64,000 bases of DNA. Origin: Macrococcoides animalis (lineage in GTDB: Bacteria; Bacillota; Bacilli; Staphylococcales; Staphylococcaceae). Below, one piece after another: positions 52,232 through 60,832 of this stretch. The stretch covers positions 1,798,001 to 1,862,000 of the forward strand of contig NZ_CP179727.1 of the NCBI RefSeq assembly GCF_047425875.1. Reading direction: 5' to 3'. The notes beneath the pieces were generated by a model. That model worked only from the letters and a program-made list of their open reading frames with translations, did not search any database and was not told the DNA's origin. Each line of letters starts with the position of its first letter. Position 1 is the stretch's first letter. Position numbers and translations under genes: made by a program.

Positions 52232-53446
52232 ATGGAAAAAAGAAAAAACAAAAAAATGACGGCTGAACAAAGACGTTTACTATTAGGTGCAATATTCTTG
52301 ATGGCTACGTCGGCAATCGGCCCCGCATTTTTAACACAAACAACAATATTTACAGAAAAATATTTAGCTAGTTTTGCATTTGCGATTCTTGTAAGTATTA
52401 TAATTGATATTGGGGCACAGCTTAATGTATGGCGTATATTAACCATGACAGGAAAAAGAGGACAAGTGATTGCTAATGAAGTATTACCGGGTTTAGGTAC
52501 TGTCATCTCGATTCTAATCGTCTTAGGAGGGCTTGCTTTTAATATCGGAAATGTCGCTGGAGCGGGTCTTGGATTTAATGCTTTACTCGGCATCGATGTC
52601 AAAATAGGTGCTATTATTACGGGTATTGCAGCTATTCTTGTCTTCTCTAGTAAACATGCACAAAAAGCAATGGATATTGTGACGCAAGTATTAGGAATTT
52701 CAATGATACTTGTTGTCGCATTTGTTATGTTTAAAGTACAACCACCTTATACCGAAGCAATGACAAAAACTATTTTACCGGATAATCCGCTGGGGCTTGT
52801 CATGCCAATCATAACAATTGTCGGTGGAACAGTAGGTGGTTACATTACTTTTGCAGGTGCCCATCGACTAATTCATGCAGGTATGACAGGTGAAGAGAAT
52901 ATTCACTTTACGACACGTGCCGCAAACTTGGGTATTATCACAACTGGCATTATGCGTGCAATGTTATTTTTAGCAGTACTCGGTGTCGTTGCAACAGGTG
53001 TGAAATTAAATCCTGATAACCCACCTGCATCAGTATTTTATTATGCATTAGGTGATATTGGCCCTAAAATCTTTGGACTTGTATTAATGGCAGCAGCGAT
53101 GTCATCTGTAATCGGTGCGGCTTACACAAGTGCATCATTCTTAAAAGGCTTCCACCCCTGGTTTTTAAAGCATAACAACATCGTCGTGATTACATTTATC
53201 ACAATATCAACAGTTATCTTTACTTTTGTAGGTAAGCCAGTCGAATTACTTGTACTTGCAGGAGCTTTTAATGGATTGATTTTACCTGTTTCACTTACAG
53301 CAATCCTAATCGCATCAAGTAGAAAATCAATTGTTGGTGATTATGAACATCCGAAATGGATCTTTTGGTTAGGTGTGTTTGCAGTCATCGTTACGATATT
53401 TGCAGGTCTATTCTCAATTCAAGCAATGGCTGAATATTTTGGGTAA
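52232..53446 (+). CDS. ycsG: NRAMP-related transporter YcsG, paralogue 2
   Basis: The product has 404 residues when started at ATG 52232 (MEKRKNKK), with AAGGAGATGA upstream; ATG 52226 lies within that site. It shares the same membrane pattern with paralogue 1 and nearly identical motif blocks (LMATSAIGPAFLTQTT, TVGGYITFAGAHRLI, LVLAGAFNGLILP). DPGN is again missing. Unlike paralogue 1, it has its own promoter and is not in the pxp operon, so its regulation probably differs. A hairpin (53481-53511) follows. Confidence 0.83.
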   Translation: MEKRKNKKMTAEQRRLLLGAIFLMATSAIGPAFLTQTTIFTEKYLASFAFAILVSIIIDIGAQLNVWRILTMTGKRGQVIANEVLPGLGTVISILIVLGGLAFNIGNVAGAGLGFNALLGIDVKIGAIITGIAAILVFSSKHAQKAMDIVTQVLGISMILVVAFVMFKVQPPYTEAMTKTILPDNPLGLVMPIITIVGGTVGGYITFAGAHRLIHAGMTGEENIHFTTRAANLGIITTGIMRAMLFLAVLGVVATGVKLNPDNPPASVFYYALGDIGPKIFGLVLMAAAMSSVIGAAYTSASFLKGFHPWFLKHNNIVVITFITISTVIFTFVGKPVELLVLAGAFNGLILPVSLTAILIASSRKSIVGDYEHPKWIFWLGVFAVIVTIFAGLFSIQAMAEYFG

Positions 53447-53480
53447 ATGATAATATAAATATTAACGCAATAATAATATC

Positions 53481-53515
53481 AATCCCTTATCATAGTTGAT
53501 GATAAGGGATTGATT
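53481..53515 (+). terminator. Hairpin after ycsG paralogue 2
   Basis: Arms AATCCCTTATCAT / ATGATAAGGGATT with loop AGTTG; only a weak T-rich tail. Confidence 0.55.
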
Positions 53516-53608
53516 ATATGTCGTTAAGACTGAAAATTCTGATAAATATTTGAAATGACATCATTACTTCTGTAAACTTAAAATATACTAACAATGAAGG
53601 AGCGGATT

Positions 53609-54955
53609 ATGGATTATATTGTGAAGTTTTCAGAATGGCTATGGGGTTATCCACTTATAACATTACTCTTTAGTGCAAGTTTATTTCTAACAATTTACTT
53701 AGGATTTATTCAATTTAGACATTTTCCTTACATCATGAAACAGACTTTTGGGAGTATTAATAAAGAACCAAAAGGTGAAGGAACGATTACACCTAGACAA
53801 GCATTAACATCGGCACTGTCATCAACAGTAGGTGCAGCGAATATAGTAGGGGTGCCAACAGCGATCATTATGGGTGGACCCGGTGCAGTATTTTGGATGT
53901 TAGTCATTGCATTCTTAGCGATGGCATTGAAATTTAGTGAGAACGTACTAGGGATGCATTATCGTGAGAAGAATAAAGCCGGTGAGTTTGTTGGTGGACC
54001 AACATACTATATGAAAAAAGGATTTAGAAATAAAAAGATTGGAATGATATTTGCTGTTATCTTTGCATTCATGTTAATGATCGAACTGATTCCGAGTGTT
54101 ATGGTACAAGGGAATTCAGTGGCAGATTCTATGCATGATACGTTTCAGATAAATCCATGGATAACAGGAGTTATCATGTCAGTAATTACCGCAATCGTAG
54201 TTTTTGGAGGAATTAAGCGTATTGCGACAGTGACTGAGAAATTAGTCCCGTTAATGGTAGGACTGTACCTATTATTTGGTTTCATAATTATTGGTATGAA
54301 TATTACGCATGTACCAAGTGTAGTGATGCTCGTAATCGAGAAAGCATTTAAACCAGAAGCAGCAGCAGGTGGCGGATTTGGTGCAGCACTTGCAACGACA
54401 GTGCGTTGGGGATTTGCTCGAGGTGTATATTCAAATGAAGCGGGACTAGGTACCTCACCAATCGCTCACGCAGCAGCAAAGACAGATCATCCGGTGAGAC
54501 AAGCGTTCTGGAGTATCTCTGAAATTGTTGTAGATACAATCATTATCTGTTCAACAACAGCATTTGTTGTATTAGTATCAGATGTACATCTTCATGATGA
54601 TGCCAAAGAGAATCCAGGTGCTTTAACAGCAAGAGCATATGAAGATGCGTTTGGTGTGTTTGGCAGTTCACTCATCTCAATATCACTTATCTTCTTCGTA
54701 TTATCAACGGTAATCGTAGTTGTATACTATGGATCAAGAATGGCAGAGTTCTTGTTTGGTGAGATGATGGGGAACATTATGAAGGCAGTATATATTGTGT
54801 CGATTACGATAGGATCAATAGGGTATGGCACGCAGTTATGGAAGCTGTTAGATTTGGCATTAGCGATGATTCTAATACCGAACGTTATAGCGGTATTGCT
54901 TTTAAGTCCGCAAGTGAAACGATTGACGCAAGAATTTTTTGCGGAATATAAGTAA
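53609..54955 (+). CDS. Sodium:alanine symporter (AGCS family)
   Basis: The 448-residue AGCS transporter has the family start PLITLLFSASLFLTIYLGFIQFRHF, the ALSSTVGAANIVGVPTAI block and the family signature region WGFARGVYSNEAGLGTSPIAHAAAK. It imports alanine, glycine or D-amino acids with sodium. ATG 53609 follows AAGGAG. Nothing in context shows its specific substrate; the neighbours are a transporter paralogue and small membrane protein genes. Confidence 0.93.
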   Translation: MDYIVKFSEWLWGYPLITLLFSASLFLTIYLGFIQFRHFPYIMKQTFGSINKEPKGEGTITPRQALTSALSSTVGAANIVGVPTAIIMGGPGAVFWMLVIAFLAMALKFSENVLGMHYREKNKAGEFVGGPTYYMKKGFRNKKIGMIFAVIFAFMLMIELIPSVMVQGNSVADSMHDTFQINPWITGVIMSVITAIVVFGGIKRIATVTEKLVPLMVGLYLLFGFIIIGMNITHVPSVVMLVIEKAFKPEAAAGGGFGAALATTVRWGFARGVYSNEAGLGTSPIAHAAAKTDHPVRQAFWSISEIVVDTIIICSTTAFVVLVSDVHLHDDAKENPGALTARAYEDAFGVFGSSLISISLIFFVLSTVIVVVYYGSRMAEFLFGEMMGNIMKAVYIVSITIGSIGYGTQLWKLLDLALAMILIPNVIAVLLLSPQVKRLTQEFFAEYK

Positions 54956-55067
54956 TTACGGTTTGGACAACATCTTAAATGATGTTGTTCTTTTTATTTC
55001 ATAAAAATAGACAAGATTGATTAAATTACAATTTAAGGATATATTATATAAAAAGGGAGTGAGATTT

Positions 55068-55265
55068 ATGGAATGGTTAGCAATATTAACTATATTAGTA
55101 TATTTATTACTAATTGTTTGGTGTATTATTTCTGTTGCGATTATTATTAGCAGATTATCTGAAAATTCAAGAAAGAAAACAACTAGTAGACTTGAGTTAG
55201 AGCAGTTACAGAAAATCGAGCTTAAGAAAAGAATAGCATTATTAGATAAAGAACTGTTGAAATAG
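55068..55265 (+). CDS. Small membrane protein 1 with coiled-coil tail
   Basis: This 65-residue protein is one membrane helix (about residues 3-30, LAILTILVYLLLIVWCIIS) followed by a basic linker and a short heptad helix ending LQKIELKKRIALLDKELL. ATG 55068 follows GGGAGTGAG. It is similar in layout and tail sequence to the next small gene, so the two look like diverged duplicates. The family is not recognised. Most of its frame lies upstream of a third mini protein, suggesting one transcript. Confidence 0.65.
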   Translation: MEWLAILTILVYLLLIVWCIISVAIIISRLSENSRKKTTSRLELEQLQKIELKKRIALLDKELLK

Positions 55266-55305
55266 CATGTTAGACATATATTAATGAAAATTAGGAGTGA
55301 CATTG

Positions 55306-55509
55306 ATGGATTGGATGGGTCTAATTGTTGTTTGGTTATTATATATCGTATTAGCAATTTTAATTGGTCTAGCAATCAGACATGCTATAGAAAATAGTAG
55401 AAAGATTAGAAATAGTAGACTTGAATATGAACATTTGAAGAAAATAGAGTTGGAGAAGAAAATTGAATTGCTTGAGAAACAATTGAAAGATAAAGAAAAT
55501 ATGTCATAA
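55306..55509 (+). CDS. Small membrane protein 2 with coiled-coil tail, paralogue of protein 1
   Basis: The 67-residue product has a membrane helix (GLIVVWLLYIVLAILIGLAI) and the same tail pattern as protein 1: ENSRK, SRLE, EHLKKIELEKKIELLEKQL. ATG 55306 has AGGAG 8 bases upstream. The shared SRLE-x-E-x-L-x-KIEL block shows common origin. Function is unknown; the charged helical tail could mediate dimerisation or partner binding at the cytoplasmic face. Confidence 0.65.
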   Translation: MDWMGLIVVWLLYIVLAILIGLAIRHAIENSRKIRNSRLEYEHLKKIELEKKIELLEKQLKDKENMS

Positions 55510-55529
55510 ATCTTAACGGAGGAAATAGG

Positions 55530-55634
55530 ATGAATATAATAGCTGCGTTCATTGCGATTTTTCTATTTATTTTTCCTGTATTTTTAGTTGTGATTGCAGG
55601 AAGATTAGTATTTAATCGAAATAATAATAAGTGA
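55530..55634 (+). CDS. Mini membrane protein of 34 residues
   Basis: This short frame starts at ATG 55530 with a clear GGAGG site 7 bases upstream and encodes a single hydrophobic helix (AAFIAIFLFIFPVFLVVIAG) with a short RNNNK basic tail. It lies 20 bases after protein 2, so the three small genes form a likely operon. A size this small and the hydrophobic nature resemble type I toxins or regulatory micropeptides, but no antisense RNA is evident to support the former. Confidence 0.5.
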   Translation: MNIIAAFIAIFLFIFPVFLVVIAGRLVFNRNNNK

Positions 55635-55696
55635 TAAGACCTTTCGAGGTCTTTTTTTTAATGAATATTTTTATTGTCTTAATTTTCAGAATACTA

Positions 55697-55725
55697 TTGA
55701 AAGCGTTTTATTTGTATTGTATGAT
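55697..55725 (+). promoter_or_regulatory. Predicted sigma-A promoter of the TRAP/hydroxyacid operon
   Basis: TTGAAA (55697-55702), 17-base spacer, TATGAT (55720-55725). The start should fall near 55732, just upstream of the TAXI gene. Confidence 0.8.
55698..55711 (+). promoter_or_regulatory. cre-like site overlapping the -35 box
   Basis: TGAAAGCGTTTTAT matches the CcpA consensus TGNAARCGNWWWCA except at the last two bases. It covers the -35 box, a position where CcpA would repress. Confidence 0.55.
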
Positions 55726-55735
55726 TGTCATACAA
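55717..55735 (+). promoter_or_regulatory. Inverted-repeat operator overlapping the -10 box
   Basis: TTGTATGATTGTCATACAA is a perfect inverted repeat with 8-base arms and a 3-base centre covering the -10 box TATGAT and the start site. It is a likely site for the GntR/FadR-type regulator encoded at 58710. Confidence 0.65.
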
Positions 55736-55757
55736 CTAATATTAAAGGGGGATTCAA

Positions 55758-56765
55758 GTGAAAAGGTTAATATCTTTGTTTACGATTGTGGTTTTATGTT
55801 TCACATTATCTGCATGTAATTTTGAAAAGAAAAAAGTTTATAATATTGCAACTGCATCTACTGGTGGAACATATTATCCGATTGGAGTTGGAATGGGGCA
55901 ACTTTGGACAAAACATTATAAAGAAAAAAATATTAAATTTAATGGTACATCTTCTGCTGGGTCAGTAGAAAATATCGATTTAATGAAAAAAGGGGAAGCA
56001 GAATTTTCTATTTTACAAGGTTTAATTTCAACAATGGCATCAGAAGGTAGCGGAATTTATGAAGGCAAGCCATATAAAGACCTACGTTCAATCGCAATGA
56101 TTTGGCCAAATGTTGAACATTTTGTATTGATGGATAGCGATATTAAAACTGGAACGATTAGTGATATTGAAGGAAAATCATTTTCAGTAGGACCACGAGC
56201 TTCGGGAACTGAAATTTCAACTGTAACAATGATGGAAGGGTTGAAATTAACAAAAGAAAATATTAGAGCAGAGTATCTAGGATATGATGATACAATTTCA
56301 GCAATGCGTGATGGAAGGTTAGCAGGTGGTTCATTACCAGCAGGTGTACCTGTTTCTGCGATTACTGATATGACTGCTAGTGGTGTGAAAGCTTCTATTT
56401 TAGAAGTTACAAAAGAACAACTAGATGCTATTAATAAAGTGAGTGAAGCATGGTATCCATATACAATTAAAAAGGGAACTTATCCAAAACAAACAAAAGA
56501 TATACAAACAATTGCACAACCTAATATTTTAGTTACTACAAACAAAATCAGTGAACAACAAGTGTATGATATGACAAAACTTTTATATGACAATAAAAAA
56601 TTTATGGACGGTGTGCATAACTCAGCTAAAGAAATGAAGCTTGAAACTGCACTTGAAGGGCTAAAAACTCCTTTACATCCAGGAGCATATAAATATTTTA
56701 AAGAAAAAGGCTTAAAGATTCCAAAAGAATTGACACCACCTGAATTGAAGAAAGGAGATGTATAA
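55758..56765 (+). CDS. TAXI-family TRAP transporter substrate-binding lipoprotein
   Basis: The 335-residue precursor has lipobox LSAC (Cys20) and the TAXI start IATASTGGTYYPIGVGMG, then ENIDLMKKGEAEFSILQG and the family mid-block FSVGPRASGTEI. TAXI proteins bind dicarboxylates or amino acids and deliver them to a fused TRAP permease. The gene starts at GTG 55758 with AAAGGGGG upstream and is first in an operon with the permease at 56767. Confidence 0.9.
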   Translation: MKRLISLFTIVVLCFTLSACNFEKKKVYNIATASTGGTYYPIGVGMGQLWTKHYKEKNIKFNGTSSAGSVENIDLMKKGEAEFSILQGLISTMASEGSGIYEGKPYKDLRSIAMIWPNVEHFVLMDSDIKTGTISDIEGKSFSVGPRASGTEISTVTMMEGLKLTKENIRAEYLGYDDTISAMRDGRLAGGSLPAGVPVSAITDMTASGVKASILEVTKEQLDAINKVSEAWYPYTIKKGTYPKQTKDIQTIAQPNILVTTNKISEQQVYDMTKLLYDNKKFMDGVHNSAKEMKLETALEGLKTPLHPGAYKYFKEKGLKIPKELTPPELKKGDV

Positions 56766-56766
56766 T

Positions 56767-58704
56767 ATGACAGATATTAAAAATATTGAAATACAAGAAG
56801 TTGAAACTGAAACTGGTGCTTCGACAAGAACATTAACCGGTATTTGGCATAAAATTTCGAAATATTTAGCAGTTATCATTTCATTATTTGTCATGTATGC
56901 AACGACTTTCTCAACGATGCAAGAGATATATAGAAATGCAATCTTTTTATTAGGTATCGTTATTTTAGCAGCGTTATTATTTCCAATGACTAAAAAACAA
57001 GTTGATAAGAAATTAGGCGTTTTAGATATACTTTTTATACTTTTTTGCATCGTTACATTTGGTTATATTATCATGATGTATTTTGATATCCATGTGAATA
57101 GAGGATCAAGTGCCAACACAATGGATTATATATTCGGTGGTCTCGCGATACTTGCTTTATTTGAAATTTCACGCAGGGTAATTGGTATATTTATCCCATT
57201 ACTTTGTTTGATGGCAATCATTTATGCATTATTTGGACCCTATTTTCCAGTAGACTTAGCGCATAGTGGTTTTGGAATCAAGAGATTGATTTATCGATTG
57301 TATATGACAAGTGAGGGTATATTCGGTGTAACATTATCCATTGCTTCAACTTATATTGCGCTATTTGTTATCTTTGGTGCTTTCTTGAATGCGAGTGGAG
57401 CAAGTGCATTATTTAATGATTTAGCATTGGCAATTGCAGGTGGAAGACGCGGGGGACCAGCACAAGTAGCTGTTATATCATCTGCATTGACAGGTAGTTT
57501 AAGTGGTAGTGCCGTTGCCAATGTTGCTACTACAGGAACATTTACTATTCCTTTAATGAAGAAGATTGGACTTAAACCAACTTTTGCTGCAGCTGTTGAA
57601 GCAACAGCATCTACAGGTGGTATGATTATGCCACCAATCATGGGAGCGGCAGCATTTATCATGGCTGGTTTTCTAGGAGTTTCTTATACAGTTATTGTAT
57701 TAGCCGCAATAATTCCTGCTCTTTTATATTATATTGCTTTAATTTTTGCTATAGATTTAGAAGCTAAGAAACAAGGAATGGTGGGATTAAGTAAGGAGAA
57801 TATTCCACAAGTTATAGAAGTATTAAAATCAAGAGGTTTATTATTATTACCTATTATTTTTGTTATCGTGAGTTTATTAATCGGTAAAACAGCAATTTTC
57901 GCTGGATTTGCGGGAATTATTTCAGCAATTTTAGCTTCTTGGTTAACAAAAGATAAATCAAATCGTATTACTATTTCAAAAGTTATTGATGCATTAGAAG
58001 ATGGTGCAAAAGGATGTATTCAAGTAACAATTGCCTGTGCTTCAGTTGGTATAATCATTGGTGTTGTTTCAATGACAAGTGTTGGTTCAATGCTTGCATA
58101 TAATGTTATAGAATTTGCTAATGGAAATTTATTGATTATATTAATTTTAGTAATGATAACTTGTATTGTGTTGAGTTTTGGACTACCATCTACTGCATTA
58201 TACATCGTCGTTGCCGTTACAGCTGCACCAGCATTGATTCAAGCAGGTGTAAATAGTATTGCAGCGCACTTCTTTGTATTTTGGTTTGGTGCATTATCGA
58301 ATATCACACCTCCAGTTGCATTAGCAGCATACACAGCTGCAGGCATTGCTAAAGCAGATCCAATGAAGACGGGTTGGGTTTCTATGAAGTTAGCATTACC
58401 TGGATTTATTATTCCGTTTATATTAGTATATCATCCGGTATTATTGTTACAGCCAGATGATAGTGGAAGTTTAAATTATTTAATGCTGCTTCTTTCTGTA
58501 CTGAGTGCGGTTATAGGAATATATGCATTGACAATTTCACTCGGTAGATTTAACAATTCTAAAATTTCTTTAGTTGAAAGTATACTATATTTTGTAGCAG
58601 CAATGTTACTAATTATTCCAGGCTTACTAACAGATTTAATAGGTTTGATACTCTTTGTCATGTTATATTTGTTAAATAAAAGACAAATAGTAAAAGTGGG
58701 ATGA
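56767..58704 (+). CDS. Fused TRAP transporter permease (4TM + 12TM)
   Basis: The 645-residue protein has a small N-terminal four-helix part fused to the large permease, as in TRAP-4TM/12TM fusions, with motifs GGRRGGPAQVAVISSALTGSLSGSAVANVATTG and the IMPPIMGAAAFIMAGFLGV pore region. It works with the TAXI protein to import organic acids with sodium. ATG 56767 is chosen as AAAGGAG is 9 bases before it, whereas ATG 56758 abuts the site. It overlaps the GntR gene region by a few bases at the end. Confidence 0.92.
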   Translation: MTDIKNIEIQEVETETGASTRTLTGIWHKISKYLAVIISLFVMYATTFSTMQEIYRNAIFLLGIVILAALLFPMTKKQVDKKLGVLDILFILFCIVTFGYIIMMYFDIHVNRGSSANTMDYIFGGLAILALFEISRRVIGIFIPLLCLMAIIYALFGPYFPVDLAHSGFGIKRLIYRLYMTSEGIFGVTLSIASTYIALFVIFGAFLNASGASALFNDLALAIAGGRRGGPAQVAVISSALTGSLSGSAVANVATTGTFTIPLMKKIGLKPTFAAAVEATASTGGMIMPPIMGAAAFIMAGFLGVSYTVIVLAAIIPALLYYIALIFAIDLEAKKQGMVGLSKENIPQVIEVLKSRGLLLLPIIFVIVSLLIGKTAIFAGFAGIISAILASWLTKDKSNRITISKVIDALEDGAKGCIQVTIACASVGIIIGVVSMTSVGSMLAYNVIEFANGNLLIILILVMITCIVLSFGLPSTALYIVVAVTAAPALIQAGVNSIAAHFFVFWFGALSNITPPVALAAYTAAGIAKADPMKTGWVSMKLALPGFIIPFILVYHPVLLLQPDDSGSLNYLMLLLSVLSAVIGIYALTISLGRFNNSKISLVESILYFVAAMLLIIPGLLTDLIGLILFVMLYLLNKRQIVKVG

Positions 58705-58709
58705 TAAAA

Positions 58710-59414
58710 ATGTTTTCGCCATTAAAAAAATTAAGTATGTCAGAAGAAATTTTTAATCAATTAAAAGAAAGTATAGAACATAAACAATATAAATTGGGAG
58801 ATAAATTACCGACTGAAAAAGAGTTGTGTGAAATGTTCAACGTCAGTAGACAACCTGTTCGAGAAGCCTTAAATAGCTTGAAAGCTACAGGATTTATTGA
58901 GTCTAAACAAGGGGAAGGTTCATTTGTGACGTATGATGAGCATCATACGACAATGTTTTTTGATTTAGATAATTTAACAAAAGAAGATTACTTTGATTTA
59001 GTTGAACTTAGACATGTTCTTGAAGTTCAAGCGAGTGGGTTATGTGCGGTTCGCCATAATGACAAAGATATCGACAAGATATACTCATCTTTAAAGGTAA
59101 TAAAAAATGAAATGAGTGATTATGAATCGATTGGTTTTGAAGCAGATTATTTATTTCATCAAGCCATTATAGAAGGTAGTAAAAATAAATATATTATCGA
59201 AACTTTTAATAATATTAGTGATATTTATAAGATTGGGATGAAGTTTTCACTTTCTTTAAATATTGGAAATCATCAAAAACGTTCTTCAGTAATTAAAGAA
59301 CACGAAGAAATTTACCAAGCAATTAAGGATAGAAATGTAGAAGAAGCTCAATCAAAAATGAATAATCACATATTAAACTTGAGAAAGAAAATGGGAGATA
59401 AAAGAATAATATAG
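58710..59414 (+). CDS. GntR/FadR-type (FCD domain) transcriptional regulator
   Basis: The 234-residue protein has a winged helix-turn-helix with GDKLPTEKELCEMFNVSRQPVREAL and the wing FIESKQGEGSFV, followed by an FCD all-helical effector domain with the DLVELRHVLEVQASGL start, the ligand/metal residues in FEADYLFHQAII and SVIKEHEEIYQAI. It is embedded in the operon it probably controls, and the inverted repeat at 55717-55735 is its likely operator. Start ATG 58710 is preferred over 58701 because of spacing from GTGGGA. Confidence 0.9.
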   Translation: MFSPLKKLSMSEEIFNQLKESIEHKQYKLGDKLPTEKELCEMFNVSRQPVREALNSLKATGFIESKQGEGSFVTYDEHHTTMFFDLDNLTKEDYFDLVELRHVLEVQASGLCAVRHNDKDIDKIYSSLKVIKNEMSDYESIGFEADYLFHQAIIEGSKNKYIIETFNNISDIYKIGMKFSLSLNIGNHQKRSSVIKEHEEIYQAIKDRNVEEAQSKMNNHILNLRKKMGDKRII

Positions 59415-59425
59415 GAGATGATTTT

Positions 59426-60832
59426 TTGAACGCAAATCAAATTGTAGATGAACTAAAAAAATGTTTAGATAACAAAAGAATATTCATCGAAAAATCAGAT
59501 TTAGCGTCTTATAGTTATGATGCAAGTTTTGGGACATTCTTTCCTGATGTTGTAGTGCAGCCCCAATCTACTGCTGAAGTTGTAAATATTGTAAAGTTCG
59601 CCAACCAAAATAATATCCCTTTATATCCTAGAGGTTCTGCTAGTAGTTTAAGTGGAGGATCTTTAGCAATTGAAGGTGGCATTATGATGGACTTTACAAA
59701 CTGGGATGACCTGCTTGAAATATATCCTGATGACTTAATTGCAGTTGTATCACCGGGTGTAATTACACAGAAAATTAATGATGCTGCTGATAGCTTTGGA
59801 TTAATGTATCCACCAGATCCATCATCACAGAGGATTTCTACTATAGGTGGTAATATTGCTGAGAATGCAGGTGGACCACGATGTCTAAAATACGGTGTGA
59901 CGAAAGACTATGTTTTAGGCTTAGAAATTGTTACTGCAAATGGAGATGTTATCAATACTGGTGGAGCAACGGTAAAGAATGTGACTGGATATGATTTGAC
60001 AAAGCTCATCGTCGGCTCTGAAGGCACGCTAGGTATAGTAACTAAAGCAATCTTGCAATTAATTCCTAAACCTAAAGCAACGAAAACGGCAATGGTTGTA
60101 TTTGATGATTTAATACAATCGGGTCATGCAATCACTGAAATATTTAAATCAGGAATTTTGCCATCTAAATTAGAAATAATGGATAGTTTCTGTATAAATG
60201 TTGTAGAAGAATATGCAAAAGTCGGATTAAATACAAAAGCCGACGCTATATTACTGATTGAATTAGATGGAAGAGCATCTCAATTAAAAGAAGAGATGGC
60301 TGAAATATTATCAATATTTGATAAGTTTCCAGACGCAAAAATCACAATTGCTGAGGATGAAGCACAAGCAAATCAATTGTGGGAAGTTCGAAAGTTAGTT
60401 AGTCCAGCAATAATTAGATATGGCAGAAAGAAGATATCTGAAGATGCTACAGTACCAAGAAGTAAAATTCCACAAATGTTTAATGAAATTAAGAGGATAA
60501 GAGATAAATATCAAATTAATTTAGTAGTATTTGGACATGCAGGTGACGGTAATTTACATCCAAATATATTAACAGATTTAGCAAGTGAAGATGAAAAGAA
60601 ACGTGTTGAAGCTGCAGTAGAAGAAATTTTTGATGTAACGATTAAAATGGGTGGTACATTGTCAGGTGAGCATGGTATAGGTCATTTAAAAAAGGCATTT
60701 ATGGAACAAGAACTGGGGTTCCATGGTGTTGAATACATGAAAGAAATAAAGAAAGCATTAGATCCAAAAGGTATATTAAATCCAGGGAAAATGTTCCCTG
60801 ATAAAAATGAAAGGTTTTCATTACATGAATAA
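59426..60832 (+). CDS. glcD: GlcD-like FAD-linked 2-hydroxyacid dehydrogenase
   Basis: The 468-residue flavoprotein has the FAD-binding PCMH fold: PLYPRGSASSLSGGSLA, NIAENAGGPRCLKYG, GSEGTLGIVTKA, and the C-terminal FGHAGDGNLHPN and GEHGIGHLK motifs of D-lactate/glycolate/D-2-hydroxyglutarate dehydrogenases. It oxidises a D-2-hydroxyacid and likely passes electrons to the GlcF-like neighbour. Start TTG 59426 follows AGGAGATG. The substrate is not fixed by sequence. Confidence 0.88.
   Translation: MNANQIVDELKKCLDNKRIFIEKSDLASYSYDASFGTFFPDVVVQPQSTAEVVNIVKFANQNNIPLYPRGSASSLSGGSLAIEGGIMMDFTNWDDLLEIYPDDLIAVVSPGVITQKINDAADSFGLMYPPDPSSQRISTIGGNIAENAGGPRCLKYGVTKDYVLGLEIVTANGDVINTGGATVKNVTGYDLTKLIVGSEGTLGIVTKAILQLIPKPKATKTAMVVFDDLIQSGHAITEIFKSGILPSKLEIMDSFCINVVEEYAKVGLNTKADAILLIELDGRASQLKEEMAEILSIFDKFPDAKITIAEDEAQANQLWEVRKLVSPAIIRYGRKKISEDATVPRSKIPQMFNEIKRIRDKYQINLVVFGHAGDGNLHPNILTDLASEDEKKRVEAAVEEIFDVTIKMGGTLSGEHGIGHLKKAFMEQELGFHGVEYMKEIKKALDPKGILNPGKMFPDKNERFSLHE

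Noticed and set aside
55631..55819. 62-codon frame overlapping the TAXI gene start
   Set aside because: It covers the promoter and operator region and has no ribosome site.
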